A DNA stretch of 64,000 bases, from NCBI GenBank assembly GCA_902763865.1, contig CACWTR010000004.1, positions 21,946 to 85,945 on the forward strand, given 5' to 3'. A program made the translations under genes and the position numbers. The notes under the pieces were generated by a model. It had not been told where the DNA came from and made no database searches. It saw nothing but the letters and a program-made list of their open reading frames with translations. This document shows, piece after piece, positions 22,151-29,409 of this stretch. Source of the stretch: an uncultured Bacteroidales bacterium (GTDB lineage Bacteria; Bacteroidota; Bacteroidia; Bacteroidales; Bacteroidaceae). Numbering within the stretch: the stretch's first letter is position 1; the number at the start of each line of letters is the position of its first letter.

Positions 22151-24084
22151 AGTGTATTGTAGTCTGTACTGTAGCGCAGCATCTGTTCTTCGTAGGTTTC
22201 TTCGTAGGAAATGCTGACATCGATGATGTTGCCTTCTTCGTTGCGAACCAGCTTGCAGCGGGGGTTGATGAAGCCTTTGTAGGGAGCTAAGTCGAGGCGT
22301 TCATAGCGCTGTCGAATCTCGTGGTGGAGGCGGGCGTCGAGTTTGATGCCATATTCTTCGACGAGGTGCCGTGCGCTTTCGTAGTCGCCTTCGCTCTTGA
22401 TGCGTTGTACCTCGGCCAACAATTCTCCGAAGGCCTGCCGCAGCATCTGATAGTTGTCGATGCAGACGTAGTGCTTGCCGTCTCTCTGAACTATCCTGAC
22501 AGCCTCGGGATAGTTTGCAAGTGTCCAGCGGCAGATGAGTGCGCGGTTCCTCATGTGGGCTTCTTCTATCTGACAGCCTTCTTCGATGCGGACCATCTGC
22601 GTCAGAAGTCCGTTCATGAGGTAGCTGTAGTATTGCGAACGATATGCTTCGTCATTGGGGAGCAAGCCAAGCTCGACGAGCTTCGGGTCGGCAATGTAGT
22701 AGAGTCCGAAGAGGTCGGCCCGGGCTTCTTCAAGTGTGCTTCCGTAGGCACGCAGGGCATCGGCATCCACTCCCGGCAGCAGTTGGCCGCTTCCGTGTCC
22801 AAGGCATTCGTGCAGGTCGGTGTGCAGGTCGTCGCAGATGTCGGCATAGAGTCCGAGCATTTCGCGTGTCTCGTTGTCGATGACGAACTCTTCTCTCATC
22901 CCGCTGCCTTTGGCCGCTTCGTTGTAGGCACGTGTCAGGTTGGCTATTGTCACGCTTTTGCTGCCATGTTCAGCTCTTATCCAGTTGCTGTTGGGCAGGT
23001 TGATGCCGATGGCACTGCTGGGGTAGAGGTCGCCGCCCAGCATGGCAGCACTGATGACCTTTGCACTCACGCCTTTGCAGGTTTTCTTCTTAAAACGGGC
23101 ATCTACAGGCGAGTGGTTCTCAAACCATTGTGCATTGTCGCTTAAAGCCTTGGCCCGATGGGTTGCCTCCTGGTCAATGATGTTGACGTAGCCTTCCCAA
23201 CTTGCTTTCAGGCCGAGAGGGTCGCCATAGACTTCGGTGAATCCGTTGGTGAAGTCCACCTCTCCGCGAGTCTCTTCCACCCACAGGATGGCGTACTCGT
23301 CGAAAGTTCTCAGGTTGCCTGTCTGATAGAATTCGACGAGTTTGTCGATGACGGCTTTCTGTCTGTCGTTCTCGGCGTAGTCGCGTGCCTTGCACAGCAT
23401 TTCGCAAATGTGGTCGATGGCCGGTCCGTAGAGCCCTTGGCTTCGCCACACGTTCTCATAGAGACAGCCGTCGGCCTTGCGTTCCAGTCGGCTGTTCAGT
23501 CCGAGCATCGGAGGCCTGAGCGGGTCGGCATCGGCCTTGAGCTTGGCATAGAAAGCTTCTGCTTCGGGCTGGGTGATGCCTTCGGCGTAGTAGTTACAGG
23601 AGGATGTGAGCAGGAGGTCTTCTCCGTTTGCCTGATTGACGCGCTTCGGCATCACGTCGGGATTGAAAATCACCTCAGCCAGTTCCGCAGCGAGGTCTTC
23701 TTTCGTCTCGTCTTGGTGAAGCGGGAGAAGCGAGGCATCCAACTTGCTGACCTCAGTCAGGAAGAAGTCGCGGCTGAAGCCCGGCTCGAACTTCAGGTAG
23801 CTGTAGTGATGGTGAATGCCATTGGCGAACCAGACTCTTTTGAGGTAGAGGACGAAAGCCTGCCAGTCCTGCTGTTCTTGCTGTCCGGCGTAGTGCCGGA
23901 AGATGGCTTCCAGGGTCTTTCGCAGCCTCAGTCCGTGGCGGCAGTTCTGGTCCCAGAGGATGTCCCGTCCCCAGAGTGCGGCTTCGGCCAGATAATAGAC
24001 GAGCAGTTTCTGCCTGAGCGTCAGGGCGGCGAAGCCCGGGACTTCGTAGCGCAACAGTTGGATGTCGGCGAAGCGATCTGTCAT
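22147..24084 (-). CDS. Dipeptidyl-peptidase III-like zinc peptidase (family M49)
   Basis: A 645-residue protein of peptidase family M49, which removes dipeptides from the N-terminus of short peptides. The zinc motif HECLGH (about residues 425-430) fits the family's HExxGH, and the third ligand is the Glu in LEEARADLFGLYY (about 451). No signal peptide is visible, so it should be cytoplasmic. Its length fits the family (about 650-750). It overlaps the AraC-type gene upstream by 4 bases and the AlkD-like gene downstream by 4 bases, so the three are tightly coupled. Its role could be peptide turnover; the pairing with DNA repair is unexplained. Confidence 0.92.
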   Translation of the reverse strand: MTDRFADIQLLRYEVPGFAALTLRQKLLVYYLAEAALWGRDILWDQNCRHGLRLRKTLEAIFRHYAGQQEQQDWQAFVLYLKRVWFANGIHHHYSYLKFEPGFSRDFFLTEVSKLDASLLPLHQDETKEDLAAELAEVIFNPDVMPKRVNQANGEDLLLTSSCNYYAEGITQPEAEAFYAKLKADADPLRPPMLGLNSRLERKADGCLYENVWRSQGLYGPAIDHICEMLCKARDYAENDRQKAVIDKLVEFYQTGNLRTFDEYAILWVEETRGEVDFTNGFTEVYGDPLGLKASWEGYVNIIDQEATHRAKALSDNAQWFENHSPVDARFKKKTCKGVSAKVISAAMLGGDLYPSSAIGINLPNSNWIRAEHGSKSVTIANLTRAYNEAAKGSGMREEFVIDNETREMLGLYADICDDLHTDLHECLGHGSGQLLPGVDADALRAYGSTLEEARADLFGLYYIADPKLVELGLLPNDEAYRSQYYSYLMNGLLTQMVRIEEGCQIEEAHMRNRALICRWTLANYPEAVRIVQRDGKHYVCIDNYQMLRQAFGELLAEVQRIKSEGDYESARHLVEEYGIKLDARLHHEIRQRYERLDLAPYKGFINPRCKLVRNEEGNIIDVSISYEETYEEQMLRYSTDYNTL

Positions 24085-24590
24085 TTCTTTGCTTTCCTTG
24101 GTTTAGGTCCTCTTTTCTTTGCCTTTGTCTTTTTTGTTTTTTTCTTTGCGACAGCCTTGGTATCGGCGGCTGGTGTTCCGTACTTCAGCCTGTATTCTCT
24201 CGGTGTTATCCCGCACACCCGGTAGAATGTAGCATAGAAGCTCTGCCGGGTGGAGAAACCGGTGTTGACGGCAATGTCTTCCATCGTCATGTTGTTGAAA
24301 CCGCTGTCCTGCAGCATGTACCTTGCTTCGTGGATGCGCATTTCGCCGACGAGCTGGGAGTAGTTCTGCTGGAAGCGCAGGCTGACGACGGCACTGATGT
24401 GTCGGGAGTTGACGCCAAGGTCTTCGGCAAGTCGCTTGGCAGAATAGTTCGGGTCGCGATACTTCTGCTCAATCATCAGTTTTGCAATGATCTTTCTTGC
24501 AATGTCTTCTACGAACTCCGGCGCAACGGAGGTTCTGTAGGAAAGTGTCTTGGTCTTGTCTTTCTTTTCTGTAATGTTGTACTTAGCCAT
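24081..24590 (-). CDS. AraC-type HTH regulator with lysine-rich tail
   Basis: A 169-residue protein. Residues about 40-140 form an AraC DNA-binding domain with two helix-turn-helix units (YSAKRLAEDLGVNSRHISAVV and MTMEDIAVNTGFSTRQSFYATF, then GITPREYR). There is no ligand-binding N-terminal domain, only about 35 residues. The last 30 residues (from about 140) are strongly basic, rich in KK and with RGPKPRK, which is unusual for AraC members and could add non-specific DNA affinity. It lies 16 bases after the glycerophosphodiesterase gene and overlaps the peptidase gene by 4 bases. Confidence 0.87.
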   Translation of the reverse strand: MAKYNITEKKDKTKTLSYRTSVAPEFVEDIARKIIAKLMIEQKYRDPNYSAKRLAEDLGVNSRHISAVVSLRFQQNYSQLVGEMRIHEARYMLQDSGFNNMTMEDIAVNTGFSTRQSFYATFYRVCGITPREYRLKYGTPAADTKAVAKKKTKKTKAKKRGPKPRKAKK

Positions 24591-24606
24591 ATAATAATAT
24601 AATATG

Positions 24607-25371
24607 TCAGTTGTTTTTGTTAATCCTGATTAGCGTTTCAGGGTCGTTGGTCGTTATGATGTCTATGCCGGGCATGTTGGCAAAGCGGGTAAGTGCTTCC
24701 TCCCCGTCCACTGTCCAGACGTTGACTTCCAGGCCGAGCTTCTTCGCCTGCTGTGCCCAGTCGGGATGGTTGTCGAAGACCTTCGTGTTGTAGTCGATGC
24801 CCGTCCAGCCCAGCTCTTTCACCTGCTGCGGTGAGAGGTCGCCGTTCAGGTATGCCACCTTTGCTTCCGGTGCAAGTTCGTGAACGCGCTTGCAGACGTG
24901 CTTGCTGAAGGAGATGTAGTCTGTCCTGTCGGCCAGCCCAAGCATGTTGATGAGTTCGACGGCCACTTCCGAGATACGGGCGTCGCGCTGTGCATTGCGG
25001 TGCGGCTTTATCTCGAATATCAGCCTGCAACTGCTCCATCGCAGTGTTTCCATGAGATATTGCTGCAGGGTGGGGATAAACTCGCCGTTCTTCAGGCGGA
25101 TGTTCATCAGGGTGGCATAGGTCGTGTCTTCGATGCGGATGCCTTCGACGGTTGCGTCGTGGAATACGACAGGCACTCCGTCGGCAGTGAGCCAGACGTC
25201 GAACTCACTGCCCCAGCATCCGGCTTCTGCCGCTTTCTGGAACGAAGCGATGGAATTCTGTGCGCTTCCGTCTGTCTTCCAATAGCCGCGGTGTGCCACG
25301 ACGTGGGGTTGGGCGAAAGCGGCGAGCGTTACGAGAGAGAGGAGTAATAAAAAGTATCTTTGCATCATCAT
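24607..25371 (-). CDS. Glycerophosphodiester phosphodiesterase, exported
   Basis: About 254 residues. Three ATG codons in a row (25371, 25368, 25365) begin the signal peptide MQRYFLLLLSLVTLAAFAQ; I give the outermost. A longer frame from 25464 crosses the probable promoter and is rejected. The GDPD motifs are present: VVAHRGYW (catalytic His), SEFDVWLTADGVPVVFHD with the metal-binding Glu/Asp and second His, and LIFEIKPH. The enzyme splits glycerophosphodiesters into an alcohol and glycerol-3-phosphate, most likely in the periplasm. It may be the first gene of the run that continues into the AraC-type gene. Confidence 0.9.
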   Translation of the reverse strand: MMMQRYFLLLLSLVTLAAFAQPHVVAHRGYWKTDGSAQNSIASFQKAAEAGCWGSEFDVWLTADGVPVVFHDATVEGIRIEDTTYATLMNIRLKNGEFIPTLQQYLMETLRWSSCRLIFEIKPHRNAQRDARISEVAVELINMLGLADRTDYISFSKHVCKRVHELAPEAKVAYLNGDLSPQQVKELGWTGIDYNTKVFDNHPDWAQQAKKLGLEVNVWTVDGEEALTRFANMPGIDIITTNDPETLIRINKNN

Positions 25372-25388
25372 TTGGTTTTTATATGATG

Positions 25389-25396
25389 CAAAGATA
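25389..25396 (-). promoter_or_regulatory. Probable -7 box of the glycerophosphodiesterase gene
   Basis: TATCTTTG on the minus strand, ending 17 bases before the first ATG at 25371. No clear TTTG stands 19-20 bases further upstream, so support is partial. Confidence 0.45.
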
Positions 25397-25523
25397 CGAA
25401 AATTTTGCGATATATTGTTACATTTAGGCCTTCTTTTTTCTCTTTCCTGCAATTCGGGTAACAAATATGCACAGGATGAAGGTCAGGACGCAGGCCCATG
25501 TGTTTGTTGCTGGCGAGAAATTG

Positions 25524-26114
25524 TCATCCTACCAGGCTGAATTGCCTCTGCACGATGAGCTTTCGCAGGTTGATGAGGGCATAGCGCATGCGGCCAAGTG
25601 CGGTGTTGATGCTGACCCCCGTCTGCTGGGCAATCTCCTTGAAGGAGAGGTCGTCGTAGAAACGCATTATGACGACTTCGCGCTGTGAGGCCGGCAGATA
25701 GTTGAGCAGGCGTCGGATGTCGTCGCGTCTCTGGAGGTCGATTATTTCGTCCTCGCGCGTGGCCTGGCTCAGGCTGAGGCTGTTGAGGGCTTTTGGCTTC
25801 ACCTGGCTTTCGCGTACGGTGCAGCTCGTTTCGCTCTCACGGCTCTTATCGACGATAAGGTTATGGGCGATGCGCATCAGCCAGGCGCTGAACTTTCCGC
25901 TCGTCTGGTATTTGTGGCTGCGTATGGCAATGATGGCTCGCTGGAATGTGTCCTGGAAGAAGTCGTTGGCTACGTCGTTGTCCTTGACCAGAAACAATAT
26001 ATAGGAATAGAGATATCCCTGGTGACGGGCGAGCAGAATGTCAAATGCACTATCGTTGCCTTCTTCGTACAAACGTACCAACTCATGGTCGGTCATTGCA
26101 GATAAATTGTTCAT
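25524..26114 (-). CDS. ECF-type RNA polymerase sigma factor
   Basis: A 196-residue sigma-70 family protein with region 2 (about 22-90: FDILLARHQGYLYSYILFLVKDNDVANDFFQDTFQRAI and FSAWLMRIAHNLIVDKSR) and region 4 (about 130-185: YLPASQREVVIMRFYDDLSFKEIAQQTGVSINTALGRMRYALINLRK). There is no region 3 and no N-terminal extension, so it belongs to the extracytoplasmic-function group. No anti-sigma or SusC-like gene is next to it, so the signal it answers is unknown. ATG at 26114 and 26096 are both possible starts; the first is used. It is divergent from mazG, with a promoter-like box at 26197-26204. Confidence 0.93.
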   Translation of the reverse strand: MNNLSAMTDHELVRLYEEGNDSAFDILLARHQGYLYSYILFLVKDNDVANDFFQDTFQRAIIAIRSHKYQTSGKFSAWLMRIAHNLIVDKSRESETSCTVRESQVKPKALNSLSLSQATREDEIIDLQRRDDIRRLLNYLPASQREVVIMRFYDDLSFKEIAQQTGVSINTALGRMRYALINLRKLIVQRQFSLVG

Positions 26115-26196
26115 TACGTCTCAAAGTATGGTTTTGGAGTAATGTTTTCCTATAGGCAAGACGGATTTAAGTGTTAATAAATGTGTTTTGACGATG

Positions 26197-26228
26197 CAAA
26201 GCTATGGCTTTATTTTCTTTCTTGCAAG
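26197..26228 (-). promoter_or_regulatory. Promoter-like sequence upstream of the ECF sigma gene
   Basis: On the minus strand: CTTG (26228-26225), 20 bases, TAGCTTTG (26204-26197). One mismatch to the TTTG box. The leader to the ATG at 26114 would be about 75 bases. Confidence 0.5.
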
Positions 26229-26336
26229 TATTTCTCCTGTTTTTTTGAAGATTTGTGCCAATTTTGTCCCGAAACCAAGACTTTTTTAACGAAAATGTGT
26301 AATTTTGTAAATCCTAAACAGTAATAGCAAACAGTA

Positions 26337-27137
26337 ATGGCAAATACAAGAGAAGAGAAACTGCAGGCTTTCGGGCGACTGCTTGACGTCATGGACGAAC
26401 TGCGCGAGAAATGCCCCTGGGACCATAAGCAGACCAACGAGAGTCTGCGGCCCAACACGATAGAAGAGACATTCGAACTGTGCGAAGCGATTCTCAAGGA
26501 CGATGTCCCCAACATTGAAAAGGAGCTGGGCGACGTGCTGCTTCACATCGTCTTCTACGCAAAGATAGCCAGCGAGAAGGGACAGTTCGACATCGCCGAC
26601 GTGTGCAACAAGCTCTGCGACAAGCTCATCTTCCGTCACCCTCACGTCTATGGCGATGCCGTAGCGCGGACGGCGGGCGAGGTCGTACAGTCGTGGGAAC
26701 AAATCAAGCAGAAGGAGAAGGACGGCAACAAGACGGTCCTCGGCGGAGTGCCGAATGCCCTCCCGTCGCTCATCAAGGCATACCGCATTCAGGACAAGGC
26801 ACGGGCCGTGGGCTTCGACTGGGAGAAGAAGGAGGATGTGTGGGACAAAGTACGAGAAGAAATGGACGAACTGCAGGCTGAACTTGCATCGGAAGACAAC
26901 ATCGAGAGGCAGACAGCCGAATATGGCGACTTCCTCTTCAGCCTGATTAACGCGGCAAGACTCTATCACATCAATCCCGACAACGCCCTCGAGCATACCA
27001 ACCAGAAGTTTATACGCCGCTTCAACTACGTGGAGCAGAAGGCAAAAGAAATGAACCTGCAACTGAAGGACATGACGTTGGCCCAGATGGATGCTCTCTG
27101 GGAGGAAGCAAAAGGAGAGGAGCGACGTTCTCTCTGA
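26337..27137 (+). CDS. mazG: Nucleoside triphosphate pyrophosphohydrolase
   Basis: A 266-residue cytoplasmic enzyme of the MazG family that hydrolyses (d)NTPs to NMPs and pyrophosphate, cleaning aberrant nucleotides. Two MazG-type halves are present. The first has CPWDHKQTNESLRPNTIEE (about 23-41) and the metal-binding ELCEAILKDD...EKELGDVLLHIVF. The second (about 180-245) has KVREEMDELQAELASED and EYGDFLFSLINAAR. Length equals that of E. coli MazG. It is divergent from the ECF sigma gene, with a 222-base gap that contains an imperfect TAATTTTG box at 26300-26307, and is followed by the 21-bp periodic array. Confidence 0.95.
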   Translation: MANTREEKLQAFGRLLDVMDELREKCPWDHKQTNESLRPNTIEETFELCEAILKDDVPNIEKELGDVLLHIVFYAKIASEKGQFDIADVCNKLCDKLIFRHPHVYGDAVARTAGEVVQSWEQIKQKEKDGNKTVLGGVPNALPSLIKAYRIQDKARAVGFDWEKKEDVWDKVREEMDELQAELASEDNIERQTAEYGDFLFSLINAARLYHINPDNALEHTNQKFIRRFNYVEQKAKEMNLQLKDMTLAQMDALWEEAKGEERRSL

Positions 27138-27176
27138 TTTCAGCATCCAAAATCCTTCCCGACGTGTCATAAAACT

Positions 27177-27258
27177 ATTTTCACGTCATGAAAATCTATT
27201 TTCATGACGTGAAAATTAATTTTCAAAGCGTGAAAATTGATTTTCAAGCTTTGAAAAT
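27177..27258. repeat. Array of four 19-bp palindromes with an exact 21-bp period
   Basis: Four units start at 27177, 27198, 27219 and 27240. Each has the form ATTTTCA-N5-TGAAAAT, with N5 = CGTCA, TGACG, AAGCG and AGCTT, and spacers CT, TA and TG. Units 1 and 2 are exact reverse complements of each other; units 3 and 4 are reverse complements with one mismatch. The 21-bp period is two turns of B-DNA. It lies in the convergent gap between mazG and the Spy-like gene, so it is not upstream of either. Confidence 0.92.
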
Positions 27259-27334
27259 AACTTTTAATCGCGTTGTTTAGGGTTTGGGAAAGCGTTGACT
27301 CGGCTTTTATCTGCAAGCCAGGGGATAAAACTAA

Positions 27335-27370
27335 GAGAGCAGACAACCATTCACAAGGTCATCTGCTCTC
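27335..27370. terminator. Hairpin terminator between mazG and the Spy-like gene
   Basis: GAGAGCAGA (27335-27343) pairs exactly with TCTGCTCTC (27362-27370). It lies just beyond the stop of the minus-strand gene at 27408 and could serve both convergent transcripts. The rest of the gap 27138-27407 holds the palindrome array and no gene. Confidence 0.55.
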
Positions 27371-27407
27371 CTACTGAAACATTCTTTTTACCTTAAAGCT
27401 TTATGTC

Positions 27408-27887
27408 TTACTTAGGTCTTTGGCCCTCTTGGGGGCGGTTCTGCCTGTCGTGGCCGAACTCTTCCAGCATTTTCCTGTGGAAGACGTCCTCGGCACACAT
27501 GGCCTTATATACCTTCTGCGGCGATACTGCGTTGCACATCTTCTTGTAGTAAGCAACTTCCAGTTGTGCCATCTCTACGCCGAGGTCCTTTATCCTCTGT
27601 ATGGTGTTGGCATAGTCCTGTTCGTCGGTGTTTTCTGTCGGTGCTTTCTTCTTGAGCCTGTAGATGCTGCGTTGCAGCTGTCGCTGCTTGCCTTTCATCT
27701 CGTGGTAGATGGGGTAGAAGGCTTGCGCTTCTTCGGGAGTGAAGCCTGCCTGGCTCGTGACAAAGTTTTCCAGCTTTGCCTTGAACTCCTCGGGGTCGAA
27801 CTTGCCGCGCCTGTGCTGTTGAGCCAAGGCGCAGCAAACCGGGACGAGGATGCCTAATGCAAATAAAATACCTTTCTTCATATCCAA
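27408..27887 (-). CDS. Spy/CpxP-like periplasmic protein
   Basis: A 159-residue exported protein; MKKGILFALGILVPVCCALAQQ is a signal peptide. The mature part is charged and helical. FVTSQAGFTPEEAQAFYPIYHEMKGKQRQLQ recalls the LTxxQ-type motif of Spy, CpxP and ZraP, periplasmic chaperones or metal sensors induced by envelope stress. The tail is Gln/Arg/Pro-rich. It follows the anti-sigma-like gene by 5 bases and the ECF sigma gene before it, so the three form one operon; a role as effector or sensor of that sigma system is inferred from position. Confidence 0.8.
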   Translation of the reverse strand: MDMKKGILFALGILVPVCCALAQQHRRGKFDPEEFKAKLENFVTSQAGFTPEEAQAFYPIYHEMKGKQRQLQRSIYRLKKKAPTENTDEQDYANTIQRIKDLGVEMAQLEVAYYKKMCNAVSPQKVYKAMCAEDVFHRKMLEEFGHDRQNRPQEGQRPK

Positions 27888-27892
27888 TCTTT

Positions 27893-28228
27893 TTACTCTG
27901 CTTCTGTCAGATACGAGGCGATGCTCATATTGTCTATCATCGAGTAGTCCAATGCATCTTCGATGTACTGGGTGTCCTCCGTTTCGGCAATCTGATTGTT
28001 CATTTTGCTCTCAAAGAGTATTCCTCCGCCTGCGACACAACCGGCCAGAAGTGCTGCTGCGGCCCACCGCCACAGCATCTTGCGGCGCTTCTTTCTTGCT
28101 ATGCGGTCCCTCACTCTTCCGCCCAGCTTCTCAAAGTAGCCTTCGGGTACGGTGAAGTGATTCTCGCGGTCGAAGCGGGAAAGAAGCCTTGCTTCCAGTT
28201 CTTCTGTGTTATAGTTGTTCTTGTTCAT
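27893..28228 (-). CDS. Small single-pass membrane protein, probable anti-sigma factor
   Basis: A 111-residue protein with a charged N-terminal part (about 1-50; EELEARLLSRFDRENHFTVPEGYFEKLGGRVRDRI), a basic patch RKKRRK, one membrane segment (WRWAAAALLAGCVAGGGILF, about 53-72) and an acidic C-terminal tail. This layout, just downstream of an ECF sigma gene, is that of Bacteroidetes anti-sigma factors whose N-terminus binds the sigma. No ZAS zinc motif is present. The function is inferred from topology and context. Confidence 0.78.
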   Translation of the reverse strand: MNKNNYNTEELEARLLSRFDRENHFTVPEGYFEKLGGRVRDRIARKKRRKMLWRWAAAALLAGCVAGGGILFESKMNNQIAETEDTQYIEDALDYSMIDNMSIASYLTEAE

Positions 28229-28260
28229 TTACCTATTTGATGTTTATTTGTGTAAAAGGT

Positions 28261-28800
28261 TTAATCGAGATTCTCAAAATAATCGAAAATTTTTTTCACT
28301 GCATGGTGATAGGATGCTTTGAGTGCTCCGATGCTGGTGCCAAGCATGTCGCTCATGTCCTCGTACTTCATCTCTTCAAAGTACTTGAGGTTGAAGACGG
28401 TTCGCTGCTTGTCGGGCAGCGTGCTGATGGCTTCCTGGAACTGTCGCTGCACTTCGTCGCCGTCGAAATAGCTGTCGCCCTCCAGCATGTCGGCCACGCT
28501 TCCTTCCGGCATGTCGAGGCTGAGGTTCTGCTTCTTCTTGGTCAGATGGTTGAGCGACTCGTTGATGGCAATACGGAAGAGCCAGGTCTGCAGCCGTGAT
28601 TCTTGCCGGAAGGAGTCGATGGCGCTCCAGGCTTTGATGAATGTGTTCTGCAGCACGTCGTCGGCATCGTCGTGGGAAAGCACCATGCGGCGAATCTGCC
28701 AGTAGAGGGGCTCCTGGTATTCGCGCACGAGTCGTGTGAAGGCCGCATCCTTGGTGGACGGGTCCTGCAATTGCCTGATGAGTGCTTTCTCGTCTGTCAT
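28261..28800 (-). CDS. ECF-type RNA polymerase sigma factor
   Basis: A 179-residue sigma factor. Region 2 (about 20-90) has VREYQEPLYWQIRRMVLSHDDADDVLQNTFIKAW and LQTWLFRIAINESLNHL. Region 4 (about 120-175) has LPDKQRTVFNLKYFEEMKYEDMSDMLGTSIGALKASYHHAVKKI. It is the first gene of a run with the anti-sigma-like (32 bases downstream) and Spy-like genes, so it probably answers an envelope signal. I see no consensus primary promoter in front of it; autoregulation by the same sigma is typical but not shown. Confidence 0.94.
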   Translation of the reverse strand: MTDEKALIRQLQDPSTKDAAFTRLVREYQEPLYWQIRRMVLSHDDADDVLQNTFIKAWSAIDSFRQESRLQTWLFRIAINESLNHLTKKKQNLSLDMPEGSVADMLEGDSYFDGDEVQRQFQEAISTLPDKQRTVFNLKYFEEMKYEDMSDMLGTSIGALKASYHHAVKKIFDYFENLD

Positions 28801-28881
28801 TACATTATCTTTGACTGCAACAATCCGCTTTGGTTTAATCGGGGATGGAGATTATGGCTAATGATGAGGTGAAAAAGAATA

Positions 28882-28922
28882 GGGATTAAAGACCGGAGCT
28901 GTAATCCTTAATCTTTAATCCC
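28882..28922 (-). terminator. Hairpin downstream of the small secreted protein gene
   Basis: GGGATTAAAGA (28882-28892) pairs exactly with TCTTTAATCCC (28912-28922), 32 bases past the stop of the gene at 28955. Probable rho-independent terminator or processed 3' end on the minus strand; the T-run is weak. Confidence 0.5.
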
Positions 28923-28954
28923 TAAACTTTATTCTGCTATAATTTCTTTTCTTG

Positions 28955-29257
28955 CTACTGTAGTGATATCTTTCGAACTATCTTGCCGACCTTGATGAGG
29001 TAGCATCCTTTGTTCAGGTTCAGGGCAAAGGAGATGTCGTTGCTGTCGATGCGGATGGTTGCCACTTTTGCACCGGTCAGGTTGAAGATTTCCATCACCT
29101 CGCCGTTAGCTCCCACGATGTGCACGTTCTCCCCGTTGATGGTGAGTGTGATGCCGGACACGGGTGTCTCTATGCCGTCGCGCTCCGTCTCAGCCTGCAC
29201 GGAAAGGGGGGCAAAAGCTATTGCGAAAGTGAATAATATGATGTATATCTTCTTCAT
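28955..29257 (-). CDS. Small exported protein made almost only of a Por-type C-terminal tail
   Basis: About 100 residues. I use the ATG at 29257 (MKKIYIILFTFAIAFAPLSVQA, signal peptide) because the promoter box at 29276-29283 would start the transcript after the alternative ATG at 29278. The mature part (about 75 residues) contains ITLTINGENVHIVGANGEVMEIFNLTGAKVATIRIDS and CYLIKVGKIVRKISLQ. This is the beta-rich pattern of C-terminal sorting tails of type IX secretion cargo, but here with no cargo domain. Its function is unknown. It could be a remnant of a larger gene or a self-standing small protein. Confidence 0.75.
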   Translation of the reverse strand: MKKIYIILFTFAIAFAPLSVQAETERDGIETPVSGITLTINGENVHIVGANGEVMEIFNLTGAKVATIRIDSNDISFALNLNKGCYLIKVGKIVRKISLQ

Positions 29258-29275
29258 CCTTGATAGATTTCGTTG

Positions 29276-29307
29276 CAAAATTACACTTTTTATTTGTCTC
29301 TTGCAAG
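29276..29307 (-). promoter_or_regulatory. Promoter-like sequence of the small secreted protein gene
   Basis: On the minus strand: CTTG (29307-29304), 20 bases, TAATTTTG (29283-29276). The -7 box is a full match and the -33 box has one mismatch. Confidence 0.55.
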
Positions 29308-29409
29308 GATTTTAGTCTAAAAAATGCTTAAATCTATGCAGAATGCCTCAAATTTGTGCCGCTCGACACGAAACATAGCCGTCGGGAAGCGGCAAAAGCC
29401 ATCGTTCCG

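Noticed and set aside
27177-27258. CRISPR array
   Set aside because: The units are palindromes with 2-base spacers, not repeats separated by unique 25-40 bp spacers, and there is no cas gene.
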